DNA from: Alphaproteobacteria bacterium
GTDB lineage: Bacteria > Pseudomonadota > Alphaproteobacteria > ATCC43930 > CGMCC-115725
Reading direction: 5' to 3'
Assembly: GCA_028866355.1 (NCBI GenBank)
Contig: JAGWIH010000013.1
Coordinates: 1 to 18,637, forward strand
Length of the DNA: 18,637 nt
The translations under genes and the position numbers were made by a program. The first letter of the stretch is position 1. Every line of letters starts with the position of its first letter. Under the pieces are notes generated by a model. The model searched no databases. It was not told the DNA's origin and saw nothing but the letters and a program-made list of their open reading frames with translations. Of the stretch, positions 6,743 through 12,894 are shown in pieces.

Positions 6743-7243
6743 ATGACGGCACTGTCGCTCGAAACCCATGTCGCCGGCGCCAATCCCATCGATCTGGTCG
6801 AGGAAATCGTGCAGGCCAACGCTTGGCCGCATGACCGCACGGGCGACGACGAAATGGTCATCGAGGTGGCGGGCCGGTGGTGTTCCTATCGTCTGCATTT
6901 CGTCTGGGAGCCATCGGTCACCGCCCTGCAATATTCCTGCAGCTTCGAGCTCAAGGTGCCGCGCGGCCGCCGTCCTGCCGCGCACGAGCTGTTGGCGGTG
7001 GTCAACGAGCGGCTGTGGATTGGCCATTTCGATTTCGCCGACGATAAAAGTCCGGCCTTCCGCCAGGGCGTGCTGCTGCGCGGCGCGCACGGCGTTAGCG
7101 TCGAACAGATCGAGGATCTGGTGGACATCTCGCTGGCCGAATGCGAGCGCTTCTATCCCGCGTTCCAGCTCGTCGTCTGGGGCGGCAAATCGGCGCACGA
7201 GGCGATCGCATCGGCGATGATCGATCCGGTCGGCGAGGCGTGA
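6743..7243 (+). CDS. YbjN domain-containing protein
   Basis: The 166-residue product fits the YbjN family (type III secretion chaperone-like fold), whose biochemical role is not established. Recognisable parts are NPIDLVEEIVQANAWPHDR near the N-terminus, the SYRLHFVWEPSVTALQYSC beta segment (about 49-67), and LLAVVNERLWIGHFDF (about 85-100). The acidic helix near residue 125 ends in a FYPAFQLVVWGGKSA motif. A strong AAGGAGG lies 4 bases from the ATG, the best ribosome binding site in this block. The stop overlaps the proC GTG by 4 bases, so YbjN and ProC synthesis are coupled. The ubiK-ybjN-proC order is, to my knowledge, frequent in alphaproteobacteria. No catalytic motif is visible, so an adaptor or chaperone role is only a guess. 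Confidence 0.82.
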   Translation: MTALSLETHVAGANPIDLVEEIVQANAWPHDRTGDDEMVIEVAGRWCSYRLHFVWEPSVTALQYSCSFELKVPRGRRPAAHELLAVVNERLWIGHFDFADDKSPAFRQGVLLRGAHGVSVEQIEDLVDISLAECERFYPAFQLVVWGGKSAHEAIASAMIDPVGEA

Positions 7244-8055
7244 GCGGCCGACGCCCCCGTTCGGCGGCGGTGCTGCTGGTCGGTTCCGGCAAGATGGGCA
7301 ACGCACTGTTGACCGGCTGGATCCGCAAACGCGTCGGTGGGTCTTTCCATGTCGTCGAACCGTCGCCCGCGCATCGCGCGCGCGGAGCGCATTATTACGC
7401 CACGCCCGATCAACTGCCGCGTACACTCAAGCCGGCGGCGGTGGTGTTCGCCGTGAAGCCGCAAGCCTTCGACGCCGTCGTGCCGGCCTATCGCCGGTTT
7501 GCCGACGCCGGCGCGGTGATGCTGTCGATTGCCGCCGGCAAAACGCTCGGCGGCATGGCGCGTCATCTCGGAGCGGATGCCGCGCTGGTGCGCGCGATGC
7601 CGAACACACCCGCCGCCATCGGTCGAGGCATCACGGTCGCTTGCGCCGGATCGTCGGTGAGCCCCGCGGCGCGAACCTTGTGCGGGAAACTGCTTGGTGC
7701 GGTCGGCGAGATCGCCTGGGTCGACGACGAAACCATGCTCGACGCCGTGACGGCGGTTTCGGGCAGCGGGCCGGCTTATGTTTTCCTCTTTATCGAATGT
7801 CTGACCGCGGCCGCCGAGGCACAAGGACTCTCGCCCACGCTCGCGCATCGGTTAGCGATTGCCACAGTCGCCGGTGCTGGCGAGCTCGCGCGCGTCGCCG
7901 AACACCGGCCGGCGCAACTCCGCGAGGCGGTGACCAGCCCGGGTGGGACGACGCGCGCCGCGCTCGACGTGTTGATGGCCGGCAATGGTTTTGCCCGGCT
8001 GATCCGCGACGCGGTTGCCGCCGCGACGCGGCGTTCGCGCGAACTGGCACAATAA
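7240..8055 (+). CDS. proC: Pyrroline-5-carboxylate reductase
   Basis: ProC reduces 1-pyrroline-5-carboxylate to proline with NAD(P)H, the last step of proline synthesis. The 271-residue product has the dinucleotide-binding GSGKMG motif (15-20), VKPQ (72-75), MPNTPA (120-125) and SGSGPAY (174-180). The C-terminal signature around LREAVTSPGGTTRAAL (227-242) is also intact. I start at the GTG at 7240-7242, which overlaps the ybjN stop as GTGA and places the Rossmann motif at the usual distance. The frame is open upstream inside ybjN, but that part has no family resemblance. The coupling to ybjN is notable because proC is otherwise often a stand-alone housekeeping gene. Confidence 0.96.
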   Translation: MSGRRPRSAAVLLVGSGKMGNALLTGWIRKRVGGSFHVVEPSPAHRARGAHYYATPDQLPRTLKPAAVVFAVKPQAFDAVVPAYRRFADAGAVMLSIAAGKTLGGMARHLGADAALVRAMPNTPAAIGRGITVACAGSSVSPAARTLCGKLLGAVGEIAWVDDETMLDAVTAVSGSGPAYVFLFIECLTAAAEAQGLSPTLAHRLAIATVAGAGELARVAEHRPAQLREAVTSPGGTTRAALDVLMAGNGFARLIRDAVAAATRRSRELAQ

Positions 8056-8073
8056 GGATTCGAACCCCAGTTT

Positions 8074-8106
8074 GGCGGCTATCGCGGCTTAGGCTAAGCT
8101 GCCGCC
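8074..8106. promoter_or_regulatory. Nested palindrome before the TetR-fold gene (candidate operator)
   Basis: A perfect 13-base dyad GCTTA-GGC-TAAGC (8087-8099) lies 7 bases before the start codon. It is enclosed by an outer inverted pair, GGCGGC (8074-8079) and GCCGCC (8101-8106), that touches the ATG. No Shine-Dalgarno is visible. The site could be an autoregulatory operator for the TetR-fold protein, or an RNA hairpin limiting its translation. Autoregulation from a palindrome just upstream is common for TetR genes, but binding here is inferred. Confidence 0.45.
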
Positions 8107-8712
8107 ATGGTGACAGGCCGTAAAACCGCCTCCAAACGCACCGCGCCGCGGCGGCAGAGTGCCGTAGGCGGTGGCGAAAGCCGTGTGGTTGAAGCGGCGC
8201 TCGCCCTGGCGGATAGCAAGGGCTGGCGCCGGACGACACTGAGCGACATCGCCCGCGCGGCCGGGCTGTCGCTGGCCGATCTCCACGGCCACTTGCGCTC
8301 GCGTGGCGCCATTCTCGCAGCGTGCGTCCGGCATTTCGATCGGATTGCGCTCGCGGGTCCGGCAGCGGACAAAGATGAAAAGCCGAAGGATCGGCTGTTC
8401 GATCGGCTGATGCGGCGGTTCGAGGCCATGAAGCCGCACCGCAAGGCGATCCGCTCGATGGCCTGGGACAGTCTCGGCGATCCCGCCGCGCTGCTCGCCC
8501 TGAAACGGCTGTTGGCATCGATGGGGTGGATGTTGGAGGCCGCCGGCGCGCCGACCGCGGGCGTGGCCGGGCTGGCCAAGCGGCGGATCCTGCTCGTGGT
8601 CTATGCCTCTGTTCTTGCTGTGTTCCTGCGGGATGAAAGTCAGGATCTCGGTAAGACCATGGCGGCGCTCGACCGCCGCCTATCGCTGATCGAGCCGCTT
8701 CTGGGCCTTTAG
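8107..8712 (+). CDS. TetR-fold protein with COQ9-like C-terminal half
   Basis: The 201-residue protein has a basic N-terminal tail (1-20) and a TetR-type helix-turn-helix at about 43-70 (TTLSDIARAAGLSLADLHGHL). The recognition helix departs from the common Y-x-Y/H-F pattern. The C-terminal half (about 95-195) starts with KDRLFDRLMRRFEAMKPHR and ends with a segment containing KRR, a Tyr, a RDESQD-like acidic turn and a Leu/Arg helix. As I remember human COQ9, it has the same order there: RR, a conserved Tyr, a D-S-S-P-D-like turn and a final Leu-x-x-R helix. COQ9 is a TetR-fold lipid-binding protein of ubiquinone synthesis. The product may therefore be a repressor, a lipid-binding ubiquinone factor, or both. 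It lies 51 bases after proC in the ubiK block. Confidence 0.8.
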   Translation: MVTGRKTASKRTAPRRQSAVGGGESRVVEAALALADSKGWRRTTLSDIARAAGLSLADLHGHLRSRGAILAACVRHFDRIALAGPAADKDEKPKDRLFDRLMRRFEAMKPHRKAIRSMAWDSLGDPAALLALKRLLASMGWMLEAAGAPTAGVAGLAKRRILLVVYASVLAVFLRDESQDLGKTMAALDRRLSLIEPLLGL

Positions 8713-8726
8713 CGGCGCCGGCTTTT
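8694..8726 (+). terminator. Weak candidate terminator at the end of the TetR-fold gene
   Basis: GCCGCT (8694-8699) can pair with AGCGGC (8711-8716) across an 11-base loop; the stop codon lies in the loop and at the edge of the second arm. A GC-rich segment and TTTT follow at 8723-8726. The stem is short and the T-run is not directly adjacent, so termination would be partial at best. It would help isolate the phasin gene, which has its own promoter. Confidence 0.25.
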
Positions 8727-8749
8727 ATTGAACTTATGTTGAAATATTG

Positions 8750-8760
8750 TTGCGCCGCAA
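8750..8760. promoter_or_regulatory. PhaR-like palindrome, distal site
   Basis: TTGCG-C-CGCAA is a perfect 11-base palindrome containing TGC-N3-GCA. It is about 40 bases upstream of the -35 box of the phasin promoter. PhaR repressors of polyhydroxyalkanoate genes in alphaproteobacteria are reported, from memory, to recognise CTGC-N3-GCAG-type sites, so this is a plausible match. A second copy of the core lies at 8826-8834. Confidence 0.5.
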
Positions 8761-8788
8761 AAAGTGGTGTCGGCTGGCTTTTTGGCCC

Positions 8789-8817
8789 TTGACGGCCCTT
8801 GGGGGAGGGATCATATT
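8789..8817 (+). promoter_or_regulatory. Sigma-70-type promoter of the phasin gene
   Basis: TTGACG (8789-8794, five of six consensus matches) and CATATT (8812-8817, four of six) are separated by exactly 17 bases. The expected transcription start is near 8824, giving a leader of about 44 bases before the phasin ATG. This is the best promoter seen in the window, in keeping with the high expression usual for phasins. Confidence 0.6.
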
Positions 8818-8825
8818 CCGGATTG

Positions 8826-8834
8826 TGCAGTGCA
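8826..8834. promoter_or_regulatory. PhaR-like palindrome, proximal site
   Basis: TGC-AGT-GCA lies at the predicted transcription start of the phasin gene, where a bound repressor would block RNA polymerase. Its centre is 75 bases, about seven helical turns, from the centre of the distal site, so both would lie on the same DNA face. The PhaR assignment is inferred from the motif and the gene it precedes. Confidence 0.5.
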
Positions 8835-8867
8835 GCATAGAGCTTCACTCCAACCGAGGACCCAGAC

Positions 8868-9299
8868 ATGGATAGCCGACAGACTTTCCTGGATACGGAC
8901 TTCAGCAAGGCGTTTGCCGGCTTCACGTTGCCCGGCTTCGACGTCGAGGCGGTGCTCGCCTGCCAGCGCAAGAACATCGAAGCGCTGACCCAGGCCAATC
9001 AGCTTGCGGTCGAAGGCGTGCAGGCCGTTGCCCGGCGCCAGGCCGAAATCGCCCGCGAGGCGATCGACGAAGCGTCGACGGTGCTGCGCGAAATCGTGCA
9101 GCCGACGGCGCCGGAAGAACGCATCGCCAAACAGGCCGAGCTGTTGAAGCAGACGTTCGAGCGCAGCCTCGCCAATACCCGCGAGCTGGCGTTGCTGCTC
9201 GCCAAGGCCAACACCGAAGCCTTCGACGTCGTCGCCAAGCGCGTTGCCCAAGGTTTCGAAGAGATTCGCGACGAGGCCAAGAAGCGCGTCACGAAGTAA
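8868..9299 (+). CDS. Phasin family protein (polyhydroxyalkanoate granule-associated)
   Basis: Phasins coat intracellular polyhydroxyalkanoate granules and control their number and size. The 143-residue product is rich in Ala, Glu, Arg and Gln and almost entirely helical. It starts with a short hydrophobic segment FAGFTLPGFDVEAVL (16-30), followed by CQRKNIEALTQANQLAVEGVQ (32-52), the core phasin pattern. Amphipathic helices continue to the lysine-rich end. A GAGGA Shine-Dalgarno (8856-8860) lies 7 bases before the ATG. The gene has its own strong promoter, two PhaR-like sites and a strong terminator, so it forms a single-gene unit. No polymer synthase or depolymerase gene is in the window. 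Phasin families are divergent, so the family is secure but not the subfamily. Confidence 0.9.
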   Translation: MDSRQTFLDTDFSKAFAGFTLPGFDVEAVLACQRKNIEALTQANQLAVEGVQAVARRQAEIAREAIDEASTVLREIVQPTAPEERIAKQAELLKQTFERSLANTRELALLLAKANTEAFDVVAKRVAQGFEEIRDEAKKRVTK

Positions 9300-9345
9300 T
9301 CGCGCCGGCGCGTCTCCTCCGTGGAGGCCGTGCTGGAGCGATATG

Positions 9346-9378
9346 AAAGGGCCGTCCCACCCCCGGACGGCCCTTTTT
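9346..9378. terminator. Strong bidirectional intrinsic terminator between phasin and hydrolase genes
   Basis: A perfect 9-base-pair stem GGGCCGTCC (9349-9357) / GGACGGCCC (9365-9373) encloses a 7-base loop. It is flanked by AAA on the left and TTTTT (9374-9378) on the right. On the plus strand it is a canonical terminator for the phasin gene, 47 bases after its stop. On the minus strand the reverse complement ends in TTT, so it may also end the convergent MBL-fold hydrolase transcript, whose stop is at 9395. Confidence 0.9.
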
Positions 9379-9394
9379 CTATGCGGCGTTGCCT

Positions 9395-10129
9395 TCAGAC
9401 GCGGAGCGTCAAACCGTCAGCCGCGGTTTCGATGCCGAGTTGCGCCGCTTGCGCCAGCATGTCGGGATTCATATGCGTCAGCACGACGCGCTTGGCGCCG
9501 AGTGACGGTAGCCGCGCCGCCAGCGTCCGCCAACTCAGGTGGCCCGTCAGATCACGCTCAAAGCTGCTACATTCGCAGACGAACAAATCGGCGCCGCGCG
9601 CCGCATCGATCAACGAATCAGTCCAGGCGGTATCGCCCGAATAGGCGACAATTTTGCCGTCGCATTCGATCCGAACGGCAAAGCACGGCGCGCCTGCCGA
9701 ATGCGCGGCCGGATAAGGCGTCACTGCGAATCGATCACCAGCGCGGCGCACGCCCGGCTGATGTGCGGTGAAATCGATCTCGAATTTGAGTGCAGCCTTG
9801 GAGGAACCGGGAAACAGCGCTTCACGCAGCGCTGCCAACCGTATCTCGGTTCCTTCGGGTCCCCAGATGAAGAGGGGCCGCGCGCGTTTGCTCATCAGTT
9901 GGGCGTCGAGCAGCAGAAACGGCAAGCCGCCGAAATGGTCGCCGTGCAGGTGCGTGAGAACGACACCGTCGAGCGCATTGAGATCGACCGTCGCGCGTTT
10001 CAGCGCGACCAGCGCCGTCGCGCCGCAGTCGATGAGAAAGCGGCAATCGGCGCCGCGCAACAGGAAGCAGGTGTTGAACCGGCCGCCACTGCCGAAGGCG
10101 TCGCCGCTGCCGATGAAGGTCAGTTCCAT
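9395..10129 (-). CDS. Metallo-beta-lactamase-fold hydrolase (RNase Z/AtsA-like)
   Basis: The 244-residue product carries the full metal-binding set of the MBL superfamily. Motif 2, THLHGDH (59-65), supplies H60, H62, D64 and H65. Further ligands are H143 in AAHSAG, D166 in YSGDT and H219 in VLTHMNP, with GHLSW (196-200) before the last ligand. It begins directly with the MELTFIGSGDAFGSGGR beta strand and has no signal peptide, so it is cytoplasmic. The layout resembles RNase Z and arylsulfatase-like members, but the long flexible arm of true RNase Z is not evident, and the substrate is unknown. The gene starts 3 bases after the histidine kinase stop, so it is probably part of the two-component operon. 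It ends at a shared terminator. Confidence 0.88.
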   Translation of the reverse strand: MELTFIGSGDAFGSGGRFNTCFLLRGADCRFLIDCGATALVALKRATVDLNALDGVVLTHLHGDHFGGLPFLLLDAQLMSKRARPLFIWGPEGTEIRLAALREALFPGSSKAALKFEIDFTAHQPGVRRAGDRFAVTPYPAAHSAGAPCFAVRIECDGKIVAYSGDTAWTDSLIDAARGADLFVCECSSFERDLTGHLSWRTLAARLPSLGAKRVVLTHMNPDMLAQAAQLGIETAADGLTLRV

Positions 10130-10132
10130 GCG

Positions 10133-11536
10133 CTATTTCGGCAGCCTCACACGCGCACGAAGGCCGCCATGTGGCGAGTCTTCGAGTGCGATCTCGCCGC
10201 CGTGTACGCGCACCACGTCGCGCGCAATCGCGAGACCCAGGCCGGTGCCGCCGGTTTCCGGATTGCGCGAGGAATCGAGCCGGAAGAACGGCCGGAAAAC
10301 CGCCTCGCGATCCGCCGGCGGAACGCCCGGCCCATCGTCGTCGACGAGCACCTCGACCAGGGCGTTGCTTTCGACGACCGTAACCCAGACATGCTTGCCG
10401 TAACGCCGGGCGTTGGCGATCAGGTTGACAAGACAGCGATGCATGGCGTCTGGCCGCAACGGCAACATGCATTCCTCGGGCAGCGCCACCGTCACTGGCG
10501 GGCCGGATTGACCCAGGCCGGCGACCAGGGCGCGGATCAACGCCACAAAGTCGGTCGGCCGGGCCTGCTCGCTGCCTTCGCCGCGGGCGAAGTCGATATA
10601 GCCCTGAATCATGCGCTCCATCGCCGCGACGTCGGCCTTGAGTTCGGCGGCGCGCGGGTCGTCCTTTTGCAGTTCGAGCGCCAGTCGCAGCCGTGTCAAC
10701 GGCGTGCGCAAATCGTGCGACACGCCGGCCAGCATCTCGGTGCGCTGCGTGATGGCGCGCTGGATGCGGTCGCGCATGCGGAGAAAGGCCAGGCCAGTCT
10801 GCCGCACTTCGGTCGCGCCCTCGACCTTAAAGTTCGGCACCTCGCGCCCCTTGCCGAAATCGTCGACCGCAACCGCCAGACGCCGCAGCGACTTGATCTG
10901 GTTGCGCATGAACACCGAGGCGATGGCGAACAGCACCAGCGACGAGCCGACCATCCACATGATGAAGATATAGGTTGTCGGCGTGAACAGGCGATCGCGC
11001 GGCACAACGGCCAAAAGGATACCGTCGTCGGTCTGAACCGATACCAGGAAGTTACGGTCGCCGTCTTCGCCGCTGATCACGAACGGCAGGCCGACACGTT
11101 GCGTGACGGCGTGCGCCAGCGTCTCCTCGATGCGCGAATTGCCGGTTTCCGGCATGCCGGCGGGCAAACGCGCGCCGGCACGGAAGCTGTAAGCGATCTC
11201 GGTATCGTCGGCGGCCACGCGGAAAACCGCGTCGCGTTGATTCTCTGTCGTCGTCGGGGTCAACGAATCAAGCGTCAACGCGATATCGGCTGCAACCGAG
11301 GTCGACAGGCGGCGCGCCACCGTCTCCCAATGCCGGTCGTAGAAGATCCAAGTGGCGATCGACTGCGCCATCACCAGCGGCAAGATGAGGATCAACAGCG
11401 ACCGACCCCAAAGCGAGCGCGGCAGCATACGCTTGAACCAGCGCCGGTGGCTGTCGAAGGCGAGCGCGCGCCGCGCTGCGACGTCCGACAGCGGCTCGAT
11501 ACCGTCCTCGCGACGTTCAATCGGGCTTGAGGACAT
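10133..11536 (-). CDS. EnvZ-type membrane sensor histidine kinase
   Basis: This 467-residue kinase has a cytoplasmic basic N-terminus (1-43) and a first membrane segment at about 44-66. A periplasmic sensor region follows at about 67-186, then a second membrane segment at about 187-210 and a HAMP linker (about 211-262). The dimerisation domain carries the phospho-accepting H274 in GVSHDLRTPLTRLR. The ATPase domain has an N-box (NLIANARRYG, 371-380), a G1 box DDDGPGV (399-405), an F-box FRPFFRLD (414-421) and a G2 box GGTGLGL (429-435). All catalytic boxes are intact. Its gene overlaps the response regulator gene by 20 bases and is followed by the MBL hydrolase after 3 bases. The organisation resembles EnvZ-OmpR, but the signal is unknown. 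A later start at M37 is possible. Confidence 0.94.
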   Translation of the reverse strand: MSSSPIERREDGIEPLSDVAARRALAFDSHRRWFKRMLPRSLWGRSLLILILPLVMAQSIATWIFYDRHWETVARRLSTSVAADIALTLDSLTPTTTENQRDAVFRVAADDTEIAYSFRAGARLPAGMPETGNSRIEETLAHAVTQRVGLPFVISGEDGDRNFLVSVQTDDGILLAVVPRDRLFTPTTYIFIMWMVGSSLVLFAIASVFMRNQIKSLRRLAVAVDDFGKGREVPNFKVEGATEVRQTGLAFLRMRDRIQRAITQRTEMLAGVSHDLRTPLTRLRLALELQKDDPRAAELKADVAAMERMIQGYIDFARGEGSEQARPTDFVALIRALVAGLGQSGPPVTVALPEECMLPLRPDAMHRCLVNLIANARRYGKHVWVTVVESNALVEVLVDDDGPGVPPADREAVFRPFFRLDSSRNPETGGTGLGLAIARDVVRVHGGEIALEDSPHGGLRARVRLPK

Positions 11537-12200
11537 AACCCGTTCCTCGAACTGTCTGTAGATAGCGCGGGAAGCGCGGGTCGCGCTCGATCTTGCGCCG
11601 CAGGCGCGTCATCTGCACGTCGACGGCGCGCAGATTGCCGCCGAGCTGGGTCGCCTCGGCCAAGGCCTGACGCGACACCGCTTCGCCCGGCCGCGACGCC
11701 AGCGCCGCGAGCAGTGATTGCTCCGCGCTGGTCAGGCGCACCGGTTCTTCACCACGGCGCAATTCGCCGCGCTGCAAATCGAGTCGGTATTCGCCGAGCC
11801 GCAGCACCGATAGGCGCTCGGTTTCAAACGCGGCGCGCTGCAAAATGTTGCGGATACGCAGCACCAGCTCGCGCGGCTCGAACGGCTTGGTCAGATAGTC
11901 GTCGGCGCCACGCTCGAGGCCGCCAATGCGGTCAGCGGATTCCGCCTTTGCGGTGAGTAGCAGGATGGGAATGCGGCTCGATGTGCGCAGACTGGCGGTG
12001 AGGGCGAAGCCGTCCTCGCCCGGCATCATCACGTCGAGCACCAGCAGATCGAAAGCGATGCTGTCGAGCTTGCGGCGCGCCTCGGCGGCGTTGCCGGCAG
12101 TCGTGACGCGAAAGCCCTGGTCGGTGAGATAGCGGCGCAGCAAATCCCTCAGCCGCGCATCGTCGTCGACGACCAGGAGGTGCGGCTCCGTGGCGTCCAT
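11517..12200 (-). CDS. OmpR/PhoB-family response regulator
   Basis: The 227-residue protein has a receiver domain (about 7-120) with acidic pair D12/D13, phospho-accepting D56 in LVLDVMMP, and K105 in LTKPFEP. A winged-helix DNA-binding domain follows (about 135-225), ending with the TVRGTGYVLKPD wing. It is the partner of the histidine kinase whose gene overlaps it by 20 bases. Start choice is uncertain: I prefer the ATG at 12198-12200 because homologues begin a few residues before HLLVVDDD. An ATG at 12221 and a GTG at 12242, next to the marR stop, are also in frame. No start has a good Shine-Dalgarno. Targets cannot be predicted from this window. Confidence 0.94.
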   Translation of the reverse strand: MDATEPHLLVVDDDARLRDLLRRYLTDQGFRVTTAGNAAEARRKLDSIAFDLLVLDVMMPGEDGFALTASLRTSSRIPILLLTAKAESADRIGGLERGADDYLTKPFEPRELVLRIRNILQRAAFETERLSVLRLGEYRLDLQRGELRRGEEPVRLTSAEQSLLAALASRPGEAVSRQALAEATQLGGNLRAVDVQMTRLRRKIERDPRFPRYLQTVRGTGYVLKPD

Positions 12201-12242
12201 GGCCTCAGTATAGGCGTTCATCGCCGCCGACGCACGGCCCAC

Positions 12243-12743
12243 TCACCGGGAGCCTTCGCCGCGCCGGCCGATGCGCTTGCGGTCCTCCTCGCTCGACATG
12301 ATGCTGAACATGACCTTGCGGAATCCGTCAACCGCCGGTGCGCCGGCTTCGCGATAGGCACGCGCAATGCGCTGGCGTTGATTCTCGGACAGTTGGCGTT
12401 CGAGCTCGACACCTTTTTCGGTCAGCTCGAGCAGCCGGCGGCGGCGATCGCGATTGCCGGGCGACTGTCGGATGAAACCCTGCCGTACCAGCTGGCTGAG
12501 GACGCGCGACAGGCTCTGCTTGGTGATGCGCAAGATCGCCAGCAGGTCGCTGACGCTCATCTGCGGATGGCGGCCGACGAAATAGATGACGCGATGATGG
12601 GCGCGGCCGAAACCATAGCGCGCCAGCATGGCGTCGGGCTCGGCGGTAAAATCGCGGTAACCGTAGTAAAGCAGCTCAATGGCCTGGCGCAGCTCTTCCT
12701 CACGCAGGAATGGCGGATTGGCCGTAGATTTTACGTCAGGCAT
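12243..12743 (-). CDS. MarR-family transcriptional regulator
   Basis: The 166-residue product has the MarR layout: N-terminal dimerisation helices (12-45) and a winged helix at about 50-110. The recognition region is SVSDLLAILRITKQSLSRVL (63-82), followed by the wing GNRDRRRRLLELTEKG (96-111) and C-terminal dimer helices. The D-x-R-R wing signature (D99, R100, R101) is intact. It is divergent from ilvE across 151 bases, so ilvE and itself are the obvious candidate targets. Its stop is directly adjacent to the possible GTG of the response regulator, so it may head the two-component operon. The ligand is unknown. Confidence 0.9.
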   Translation of the reverse strand: MPDVKSTANPPFLREEELRQAIELLYYGYRDFTAEPDAMLARYGFGRAHHRVIYFVGRHPQMSVSDLLAILRITKQSLSRVLSQLVRQGFIRQSPGNRDRRRRLLELTEKGVELERQLSENQRQRIARAYREAGAPAVDGFRKVMFSIMSSEEDRKRIGRRGEGSR

Positions 12744-12894
12744 GTTGACTTATATGCGCCCGGATGGTTGTATGGAGCTGTTTCCTCAGGGTCATATTCG
12801 CACATAATCGTCTTGGGCGATGCAGGTGCAGGGCGCGGCCTTTATCGTCTATCGTGCCAGAAGAAAACGCCCGGGAGCGCACTAGGAAACCGCC
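12744..12894. promoter_or_regulatory. Divergent marR/ilvE control region
   Basis: The spacer is less GC-rich than its surroundings, as expected for promoters. Next to the marR start on the plus strand lies TTGACT (12745-12750), with TTGTAT 17 bases further on, a possible but weak ilvE promoter. On the minus strand TATAAG (12751-12756) could be a -10 for marR very close to its ATG. CATAAT (12803-12808) is another -10-like box. An imperfect dyad CAT-n-T...A-n-ATG lies at 12741-12756 over the marR start. AGGAAA before the ilvE ATG is its ribosome binding site. None of the promoter calls is firm. Confidence 0.35.

Noticed and set aside
9539..11530. A 663-codon open frame on the plus strand opposite the histidine kinase and hydrolase genes
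   Set aside because: It is antisense to two genes with full sets of family motifs. Its product is Arg/Gln/His/Ala-rich with no recognisable domain, typical of shadow frames in GC-rich DNA.
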